A model generated the notes under the pieces. That model saw nothing but the letters and a program-made list of their open reading frames with translations. It ran no database searches and was not told where the DNA came from. Shown here one piece after another: positions 57,389 to 64,000 of a DNA stretch of 64,000 bases; the stretch's first letter is position 1; every line of letters begins with the position of its first letter. The DNA comes from Diphasiastrum complanatum (taxonomy: Eukaryota; Streptophyta; Lycopodiopsida; Lycopodiales; Lycopodiaceae), in contig CM055095.1 in assembly GCA_029204225.1 (NCBI GenBank), positions 11,443,506 through 11,507,505 on the forward strand. Direction: 5' to 3'. Made by a program: the position numbers and the translations under genes.

Positions 57389-57441
57389 CATGGAACATCC
57401 ACGCATGGATATCGCGTGGATTATCCACACATGGATAACTT
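57389..57441. repeat. Palindromic motif cluster, left of the 57727 gene
   Basis: GGAACATCCACGCATGGAT, then CGCGTGGATTATCCAC, then ACATGGATAA: several inverted copies of an ATCCACGC half-site. The same motif set lies to the right of the gene (59428-59790) and at 63852-63931. Confidence 0.75.
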
Positions 57442-57494
57442 CTTGCCCCTCTTCTTTTGCTTTCAAGTTTTATAGGTTTTTGCTAATCTAGTGT

Positions 57495-57655
57495 TTAGTG
57501 TTCTTGCTTGCTATTGCTCTTCCAAACTCTATAGATCTTGCTTGCTTGCTTCCTTGCTAGTGATCTTGCTCTTGCTATTGCTTGCTCTATTGATCTTGCT
57601 TGTTCTTGCTTACTATTGATCTATTGCTTTCTTGTCATTGCTTACTCTTCTAATC
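57495..57655 (+). repeat. Degenerate CTTGCTTGCTATTGCTC repeat in the 5' leader
   Basis: CT-rich units such as GATCTTGCTTG, CTATTGCTC and TTGCTTGCT recur about ten times in 160 bases just before the gene, ending 70 bases from its ATG. Confidence 0.7.
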
Positions 57656-57726
57656 TAACAGTCCTCACTACTCTTTCATTCCCATTAATCACTACTTTCT
57701 AACTTTTAAAGTTTTTTTTCGCTACA

Positions 57727-58874
57727 ATGTCTTCAAGTGGTAGGTCAAGTGGAAGGTCAAGTGGGAGACCATCTAGGAGAAGAGCTCGTGAGGAGCTCAA
57801 AGAATATAATCAAGAGTGGTTTGAGAATCTATCTCCTCAACAAAGAGATAGAATTAAAAATCTTGTGTTATCTTCTTCGGGTGAATCATCCGAGAGAAGA
57901 GCTTCCGAAGATGCCCCTTTCAAGGAATCGTGTAGTGTGTATTATGATCTTAATCCACGTGGTGGAGTTATAAAAAATACGCGTGGCAATGTAGTTCATG
58001 CCTGTTTGCGTGATTTAGTTGCTTTATATTTTGGTAGAGATTACATGATTGATTGGTCCTCCCAATCACTTGAAGACAAAAATAAAATAATAGAGACTTT
58101 ATATTCTAAATTCCCTAAATCCAAGGCTTTTAGTAGGACTTGGGCCTTGAATACAATGTGTCATTTGATTCGAAACAAAAGGCAATTGATGAGAAGAGCC
58201 GTGAGGAATTCCAAGAATCCCACGAAGCTTGGATGGTGTTCCAAAAGGGATTGGAGGAAGATGAAAGAGGAATTGTTGCAAAACAATCCCCAAAAGTATG
58301 AACAACAACGTAGGGCCACCACCGAGAAGCTCTTAAAACATGGCCAAAGTCACTTGGGATCGGGAGGAAGGGGCAATCTAGAGGCCCAATTTGTAAGTGC
58401 AATATTTTTTACTATGATTCTATTTCTGTAGTGAGATTGTTAATGTTTTTTTTTAAACTATATAGTATTGCTAAACTATGTTTTTTTGTTGAATGTAGCT
58501 TAGTGATTTTGGAAGACACATGACCGCCACGGAGTACAAACAAGGTTACGATGATGGATATGCCGGCCTTAAAGGTTTTATGGAGTCCCATGGATTGTTT
58601 CCAATCGTAAACTCTTAACCTTTATTGTTTTGTGATTGTTTACTTTATGGTTTACAAGTAAGTTTAATCTCAATTTAATTGAATCTTTGATTCTATTCTG
58701 TAGAGAGGCTCTACAACTTCAAGCGTTCGTAATGTGGAAGAAAATGTAGAAAATTTCGAAGAGCAAAATGTGGAAGAAAATGTGAATGAGAGCGAAGGGG
58801 AGTTTGAAGATGTGGACACCAATGTACACCTACAAGATGAAGGAGGCGAGGAGGGAGGAAGTAATGATGAGTAG
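57727..58874 (+). CDS. Three-exon En/Spm (CACTA) companion-type protein, apparently intact
   Basis: ATG at 57727, the first ATG after a CT-rich leader. Exon 1 is 57727-58392, exon 2 is 58499-58606 and exon 3 is 58704-58874 (TAG). All introns are GT-AG and all junctions are phase 0 (222, 36 and 56 codons, 314 residues). I see no stop or shift. Residues 1-18 are a basic SSGR repeat (SSGRSSGRSSGRPSRRR). The central domain (about 75-222) reads IDWSSQSLEDKNKIIETLYS, WALNTMCHLIRNKRQLMRRA, LGWCSKRDWRKMKEELLQNN and QQRRATTEKLLKHGQSHLGS. This pattern resembles the plant Ptta/En/Spm Transposase_24 family (remembered, not searched), whose members act with TNP2 and bind transposon DNA. Exon 2 adds YKQGYDDGYAGLKGFM; exon 3 is acidic. 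It is bracketed by ATCCACGC palindromes. Alternative: a domesticated nuclear DNA-binding gene. Confidence 0.75.
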
Positions 58875-59427
58875 AGGTCTTTAAATTAAATGTAAGGCCT
58901 TGTAAAAGGCAATGTAGGAAGGGAGAATTTATTCTCTCATCAATGTACTTTTTTTTAAATCAATCAATATAATGTTTTGGCACCACATCATTCTTGCAAA
59001 ATTTTTGAATGCATATATTTTTAATTCATGAATGCAAATGTATAGTCTATTGAATGAACATCTATTGAATGCAAATGTATCTATTGATGTATTCGAGGCA
59101 AAGTATAGTCTATTTAATGCACATCTATGGAATGTAAATGTATCTATTGATGAATTCAATGCAATGTTTCTAATTTAGCACATGATTTGCATGCTAGAAT
59201 GCATAATATAAAGCAATGGAAAGCCAATGGAAACCAAAATTAATGCATCAATGAATAATACATTAAGTTATCATCTAAATATCAAATGAATCAAAATAAA
59301 TGTGAATTTACCTTTACTATTGTATCTCCATTGTTTTGCAATCTTTGCTTTTCCTTTTGCATGCACTTGATCTTTTAATCCTTTGAAATGATCTACACGT
59401 ATCCACAGCCCCAGCTCTCTAGATTTT
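58875..59427. other. 3' region of the three-exon gene
   Basis: Contains AATGCA- and CTATTGAATG-type short repeats (TCTATTGAATGCAAATGTAT and relatives at 59040-59165). No canonical AATAAA lies in the first 150 bases; an AATATAATG lies at 58968. No other gene. Confidence 0.45.
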
Positions 59428-59790
59428 GCGTGGATTATCCACGCAATATCCATGCCATATCCACTCAAAAGCTGAGTCTTTTTTGTTTTTAAGTTTACTA
59501 TGGGGGTGGATTATCCATGCAAAATTTCTGGCTCCGGTGTTGGAGGTTTGTCCAGCTATCGGTTGTCAAAGTTGGCGTGGATAATCCACGTGTGGATAAT
59601 CCATGCAATTTGAATTTCCCGAAATCCGGCCGATCTGCTGCAGAAAATGACACTTGCGTAAAACATCCACGCGTGGATAATCCACGTGCCCATATCCACG
59701 CGAATATCCACGCCAATCCACGACTATATCCATGCAAAATTTTTCTTGCTCGCACGTCCTCTTTTGTATTGAGCATGGATATTTGCATGG
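59428..59790. repeat. Palindromic motif array, right of the 57727 gene
   Basis: Motifs include GCGTGGATTATCCACGC (59428-59444, 8-bp arms), CGTGGATAATCCACG (about 59576), ATCCACGTGTGGATAAT, the exact palindrome ATCCACGCGTGGAT (59665-59678), ATATCCACGCGAATATCCAC and CATGGATATTTGCATGGATA. At least ten half-sites lie in 360 bases. Frames on both strands that read His/Pro/Arg/Val-rich peptides are by-products. The arrangement suits a transposon subterminal region. Confidence 0.75.
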
Positions 59791-59834
59791 ATATTTTCTA
59801 CATGTGTTCTTGTGGTTGTCATTGTAGAGAGTTG

Positions 59835-60192
59835 GAATAGTAGCTCCTTTGTTGTAGTAGTGAGAGCTTTGTACACTGCCTCGGTTGAAGAACGTGAGAT
59901 GGTTTTTTGTTTCTTTGACAACCAAGAAACTACTCCTCCACCAATTAATGTTGCATAGGTTCTTTTGGACTTCCTATCCCTTTTGTCATCTACAAAATTT
60001 AAGTCACTAAAGGCATGCAAATCAATGACATCTCCTCTATAGAGAATTCCATGATCTAGAGTGCCCGAGATGTATCTCAAGATCCTTTTAGCACTTTTTC
60101 AATGTATTACTCATGGATCTTTCATATATTGAATTAGCCTACACACACTAAAGCATAGATCAGGTCTAGTTATGGTGATCCACATTAAATGC
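59835..60192 (-). pseudogene. Copia RT end and RNase H fragment
   Basis: The minus strand reads ITRPDLCFSVCRLIQYM (RT C-terminal block), then AKRILRYISGTLDHGILYR, DLNFVDDKRDRKSKRTYATL, IGGGVVSWLSKKQKTISRSS and TEAVYKALTTTTKELLF, a Copia RNase H with the usual order of motifs. It ends abruptly at about 59835 where the palindrome-rich element begins. The rest of the RNase H is absent here. Confidence 0.85.
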
Positions 60193-60519
60193 AGCGGGTC
60201 ACTACCTCAGTGCACTTTGAGCGGGTCAATAGGCCACTATTCTTCCAGTTATTTTCATTACAAGCCTCCTCTTCTCAAAAGGTAGTTTCTAGGTTTTCTA
60301 GCCAACCACCTTCGCATTTCTTAAGGATAGTTGTCGCAATTCACCTCTCTCTCTTCGGATTTCTGTATGGAAGTATGCCTTTTGGTTGTAGCCCACCTTC
60401 ACACTTCCTTTTTCTCAAGGCAGCAAAGGGAGGTTGCTTTCTAGGCAGCCAGCACTCCAGCACTCTCCAAAGGCAATTTTTGGAAAGTTTTCAAACAGCC
60501 AGTAGATGGTTTTTTTACG
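60193..60519. other. Stretch without recognised gene
   Basis: A plus-strand open frame (60189-60533) rich in Phe/Ser/Leu shows no motif. Confidence 0.3.
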
Positions 60520-60807
60520 AAGGATCTTCATGAATTTTCTGATATAATTGATTATGATGTTGATGATCATCTCTATGGTGTTGACGATATAAATAAGGAT
60601 GAATTTTATTTAGGGAAAGATTGCTTGAAAATGGCTGTTGAGGAAATGCGCCAAACAGAAGATCTTCCTTTTGAAGAGGAGTTTTTAGGATCTCAAATTC
60701 AGCTTTAATTTCCAAAACCAACTGTCTATACACCAACATTATTGACATCGAGAGGTGGGAATAGTATTGATGATGAGACAATAATCGAAGAAGACAAAGC
60801 TAAATGT
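60520..60807 (+). pseudogene. Exon-like coding fragment of unknown family
   Basis: The plus-strand frame without its own start reads DIIDYDVDDHLYGVDDINKD, LGKDCLKMAVEEMRQTED, LPFEEEFLGSQIQL, then one TAA, then PKPTVYTPTLLTSRGGNSID and DETIIEEDKAKC, ending at a perfect donor (TGT|GTAAGT). The acidic composition and clean donor suggest a former internal exon. No family recognised. Confidence 0.35.
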
Positions 60808-61002
60808 GTAAGTTTTGTATCTTGTCTTGTACTACTTGATCTGTAATGTCATATTTACTTTTCATTTTTTCTTTTTCGAAAACAGTTTATCTTGATGATT
60901 TTGCAGTTCGTTGAGGAGGACAGAGTTCTTTTGTTGGAGAAATTTCAAGACACTATGCACCGGGGCATTATCTAAAGTTCTGCAATAATAATGAGATAGT
61001 GT
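60808..61002. other. Short non-coding interval
   Basis: Contains a second GTAATG/ATTTTGCAG pair, possibly the intron after the fragment at 60520. It ends at the family-2 LTR boundary. Confidence 0.3.
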
Positions 61003-61512
61003 TGTGAAGATTTTCAGATCATTAATATCCAAAATATCCCTATGATCTTTGGTTAGAAAGCCAAGCAAATCACCAATCTTGCTAATGTAGAAAAACCAAC
61101 ATCTACACTATGAATGAGATGCAAACTCTAATAGATCTTGATCAAAAATCAATTAAAACATAAACTAATGTTGTTGTCCATAAAACAACAATAAGCTACT
61201 ATATTTCGCACTTGTGGATCTGAAAATAGCATTTAATAAACATTCTACACACATAATTGCAAGATATCAAAGGTATAGTGCACCAATGGATAGTAGAACC
61301 CAAAGAAAACCATGTATAAACATGACAGAGATAAGAAAGAGAGAATCTATTCTCTTCCCATGAGTTACATACTTTTATAGTAGGTCCAAACCTAAATTCA
61401 AACTTTGGTTTCCCTCCATAATGAAAACCCTACTATTTTTGTGACTAGATTCAATGTATCTATTACTCAAATTGAATCTCTCCAGACCTCGTGTTCTATA
61501 GTTTCCCACACG
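61003..61512 (-). mobile_element. Copia family-2 LTR, copy E (R-U5 side)
   Basis: The minus-strand match to copy B begins near GATTCAATTTGAG, includes CTATAAAAG and runs to the LTR end CTTCACA at 61003, where similarity stops. It keeps the ~200 bases of U5 (GTAGCTTATTG onward) that copies A and D lack. Because similarity ends at the LTR end and no primer-binding site follows, it is a 3' or solo LTR. Confidence 0.8.
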
Positions 61513-61616
61513 GACACCTATTGAAGCTCCACCTCCTTTTCCTTGATGATAAAAGAATGGGGCATCTTAGCACAAATATGCTATATTAGATGACTTGAAA
61601 AGGTCTAGCAAATGGA

Positions 61617-62300
61617 GTGAAACTGAGCAATCCCCACGTAGTCTTTTTCCAAATGTGTGCTCTGGGCAAACATAGATGCATACCCTTTACAAGACATAGA
61701 GCAAGAACCAGAGAACCACTAGAGTCGATACACTATATAAGAGAACTTAGAGGATTTTTAGGTCATGAAGAATATTACCGAAGAATAGTTAAAGATTTTG
61801 CTATAGTAGTTACACCACTTACAAGATTACAAAAGAAGACTGTAGAATACCATTGGTCAAACGATCACCAAGAAGCCTTCGAAAAACTAAAACAGTCATT
61901 AGCTGAAGCAACTGGAATAAGACCTGCAGATTGGACAAAGAAGTTTCATGTATATGTAGACACTTCATCATTTGCAATAGAAGTAGTGCTTAGTCAAAAA
62001 GATGAGCAGAATAAAAATTACTTTATCTACTATGCTGGTAGATAGTTAGCAGCATCTGAGAAGAATTATTCGGCTAGCATGATTTATTCTATTAAAAAGT
62101 TTAGGCATTATCTTTTAGGTTATCCTTTTATTTTCCATGTAGATCATTACGCACTTAAGCACTTAGTGAATAAGCCCGATCTTTCAGGTAGAATCGCAAG
62201 ATGGGTTTTTGTTGTTAGATGAATTTGACTAGCAGGTAGAATTAAGAAGAGGTAAGGATCACCATAATGCTGATTACATCTCACATATTCACACCAAAAA
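61617..62300 (+). pseudogene. Gypsy RT thumb and RNase H
   Basis: Plus-strand pieces: ELRGFLGHEEYYRRIVKDF and PLTRLQKKTVEYHWS (RT connection), AFEKLKQSLAEATG, then RNase H as FHVYVDTSSFAIEVVLSQKD. After a TAG (former Gly/Lys region) comes LAASEKNYSASMIYSIKKFR, HYLLGYPFIFHVDHYALKHL and LSGRIARWVF. The Asp/Glu/Asp pattern of the domain is partly altered (YVDTSS). Several stops make it dead. Confidence 0.85.
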
Positions 62301-62373
62301 TCAACTATAACCGATCTCAGACGAATTTTCGGATGAGTGCATAACGCGCATCCAAGCAGAATCGTCCATTTAT

Positions 62374-62790
62374 ATGGATATCATTAATTTTCTACAAGAT
62401 CAGATTTATCCCAATGATTTTAATAAACAGCAAAAAACAGTTTTTCTTGCAAAAGTAGGACCATATACTATTATAGACAAGGTTTTATATAAATTAGGAC
62501 CAGACGATAATCTTTGTGATTGTCTAGAACCCACCGAAGTCACCACTATAATCTGCGCGTTACATGAAGAAGATTCAGGGGGACATTATGCTCTTAAAAG
62601 TGCCGCTAGAAAAATTTTGAACACCAGGTATTGGTGGTCTATTGTTTATAGAAATGTTAAATCTTTTATCCAAAAATGTGATGCATGCCAAAAGGTGGGA
62701 AAACCTAGCTTCACAACTCATTGGCCACTTACACCCATTATTTCCTTAGAACCTTTTGAGAAATAATAAATAGATTTTGTAGGACCAATC
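62374..62790 (+). pseudogene. Gypsy integrase zinc-binding region
   Basis: Frame continuing the same element: MDIINFLQDQIYPNDFNKQQ, YTIIDKVLYKLGPDDNLC, then the H2C2 zinc finger ALHEEDSGGHYALKSAARK … IQKCDACQK. This domain precedes the catalytic core and helps bind element ends. The core begins to read (FVGPIKPT) around a stop and is then lost at about 62795. Confidence 0.85.
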
Positions 62791-63601
62791 AAACCAACCA
62801 CTCATAGAACTTGAAGACGTTAGATACTTGTTGCAACGGTTTCAGAACATTATCACTCAACCCATTTCCGCAATCAAACCATTGAAATTTTTTCATTACC
62901 CACAGGCAAACCACACCGTACAATTCCAAAGCCAATGGACTTACTGTGAAAAATACAACAAAATAAACCCATTTGATCCTAGAAATGATGAAGAAAGCAC
63001 TACTTAGATCCACACAAGATTTAGAAGCTAGATTACTAATCAATGCATTGATTCCTAGCTTATCTTGGATTGGACTCCATGAATTAGCTCCAAATTTCTT
63101 CACATGTGTAAATGTACAACCTGCTGCTACCTGTGTATTGTACCTAGAATTCCAAACTCATTGAATGATCATAAAAAGTCATATGCTAATAGCATTCATC
63201 AATCAAATCATAGACTCAAACTAGTCAAGGAAATCTCGATTTTGCTCATCATTGGATGGAAATCCCATCACATATTTATACATGTAGAGCTCTAATTTGA
63301 GCATATTAGGGCTTCTATATATTCATCACAACCTAACCCTAACATCTAGGCTGAAGATCCACTTGATCCACCCTATTTAGGGTCAATACCTCAAGATCCA
63401 AAAACAATGAAAATTTTGCTATTTTAAGCTCCTATTTTTTCGCTACCATATCTATGCACTCTTTGGCCACATTCCAAAGGTATCATTCCAAAGCTAGGTT
63501 AATGATTTGACTTAGAATAATGTATCCTATACTTTTGGCATGTGTGACATCTCCCAACATGGCCTCAAAGTCATTTACAAGTGGAATTTATGCAAACACA
63601 A
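62791..63601. other. Gene-free stretch
   Basis: Open frames at 62973-63164 and 63104-63295 show no motif. No repeat recognised. Confidence 0.35.
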
Positions 63602-63829
63602 CTAGTTTGAAGATAACATAGACTTGCTTATCAACCCTAGGGTTGATCTCAACTTCACAAATGCAGATTTTTGAAGGATATCAGCAACACATTCGCCACT
63701 TGCCACATGCTCCAAAGATATCTCCTTAGATTGCACCTTTTCTCTCACAAAATGATGAGAGATCTCGATATCCTTTGACCTTGCATGGAAGATTGGATTG
63801 GTTGCAAGGTGTTGGGATGAAATTGTCAC
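63602..63829 (-). pseudogene. Copia RNase H C-terminal fragment
   Basis: The minus strand reads (CDN) SSQHLATNPIFHARSKDIEI, then SHHFVREKVQSKEISLEHVA and ADILQKSAFVKLRSTLGLIS, the normal end of Copia pol. A two-base loss occurs just after CDN. It starts abruptly at about 63829, against palindrome-motif DNA. This is the complementary half of what is missing from 59835-60192, but from a different place. Confidence 0.85.
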
Positions 63830-63851
63830 AACTAGAAAACTTTGTGTTTAT

Positions 63852-63931
63852 CCACGCAGAGTATTCACGCGAGACCCGACACTTAGTCGATTTTCCAAAA
63901 TTTTGTTTGTGTGGAACATCCACGCGTGGAT
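63852..63931. repeat. Palindromic motif cluster at the right edge
   Basis: TTATCCACGCAGAG, TTCACGCGAG and GGAACATCCACGCGTGGAT (exact palindrome 63918-63931). The following bases, CTCCAACGAGTCCACCGGTG, resemble, in inverted order, 59535-59555 in the array right of the 57727 gene. It is probably another copy of the same transposon end, continuing past the window. Confidence 0.65.
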
Positions 63932-64000
63932 TATTCATTCCAAAAAAAATTTGAACACGCCTCCAACGAGTCCACCGGTGTTTTTCCAGACACGGCGCCG

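Noticed and set aside
59835-59862. CACTACTACAACAAAGG on the minus strand, resembling a CACTA terminal repeat at the edge of the palindrome-rich element
   Set aside because: It falls inside the Copia RNase H frame (KALTTTTKELLF), where the Lys-Glu and following hydrophobic residues are expected for that domain. It is coding sequence, not an element end.
59498-59925. Several His/Pro/Arg-rich open frames around 59.5-59.9 kb
   Set aside because: They are translations of the repeated ATCCACGC palindromes running into the Copia RNase H frame.
61003-61512. Copy E as a complete solo LTR
   Set aside because: Its U3 start is missing (similarity stops at about 61512), so it is a truncated LTR.

Overview
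This window looks like nuclear DNA of a land plant with a large, repeat-rich genome. The evidence is plant-type Copia and Gypsy LTR retrotransposon pieces, CACTA (En/Spm) transposase pieces, GT-AG introns, an initiator-tRNA-Met primer-binding site, and long (CT)n and (TA)n microsatellites. I see no rRNA gene, functional tRNA gene, CRISPR array, bacterial operon or recognisable housekeeping gene. I cannot name the species; a fern, gymnosperm or other large-genome lineage is only an inference from the dense, old, nested repeats.

Layout. 0-5 kb: degenerate minisatellite, then a minus-strand Copia remnant (family 1: 3' LTR, RNase H, second partial LTR). 5.2-6.2 kb: a small unrecognised coding segment behind a TATA-like box. 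7-9 kb: a tRNA-like retroposon and copy A of a second Copia family (family 2). 9-13.4 kb: unclassified coding relics, including a gag-like relic. 13.8-18.3 kb: no recognisable genes. 18.3-25.2 kb: family-1 LTR with primer-binding site, the best family-2 copy (B: LTR, TATA, gag, protease, integrase start), a Gypsy integrase piece, a Copia reverse-transcriptase piece and family-2 copy D. 25.4-30.5 kb: a decayed CACTA locus with a TNP2-type transposase, a second minus-strand transposon protein and an array of XhoI-centred palindromes. 30.8-33 kb: Gypsy gag and LTR. 34-40 kb: GC-rich repeats and two minus-strand coiled-coil relics. 40.4-44.1 kb: a large direct duplication, one half of which carries a datable tRNA-like insertion. 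44.5-46.5 kb: a broken multi-exon gene of unknown family. 46.5-49.7 kb: mostly non-coding. 49.8-55 kb: Gypsy protease/RT, Copia integrase, family-2 LTR copy C and a 670-bp direct repeat. 55.6-59.8 kb: CACTA-type locus with a transposase-associated domain and one apparently intact three-exon gene. 60-64 kb: Copia RT/RNase H, family-2 LTR copy E, Gypsy RNase H/integrase and Copia RNase H pieces.

The best candidate for something functional is the uninterrupted three-exon gene at 57727-58874 (314 codons by my reading). It resembles the companion protein of plant En/Spm transposons. On both sides lie short palindromic motifs built on ATCCACGCGTGGAT, arranged like the subterminal binding sites of a CACTA element. 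The 28-30.5 kb locus repeats this logic with a different palindrome (AACTCGAGAA/TTCTCGAGTT). Other notable observations are an apparently spliced-out leader segment in two family-2 Copia copies and an 86-bp tRNA-shaped insertion whose empty site survives in the neighbouring duplicate.

All reading was by eye; homology calls rest on remembered family motifs, not on searches.
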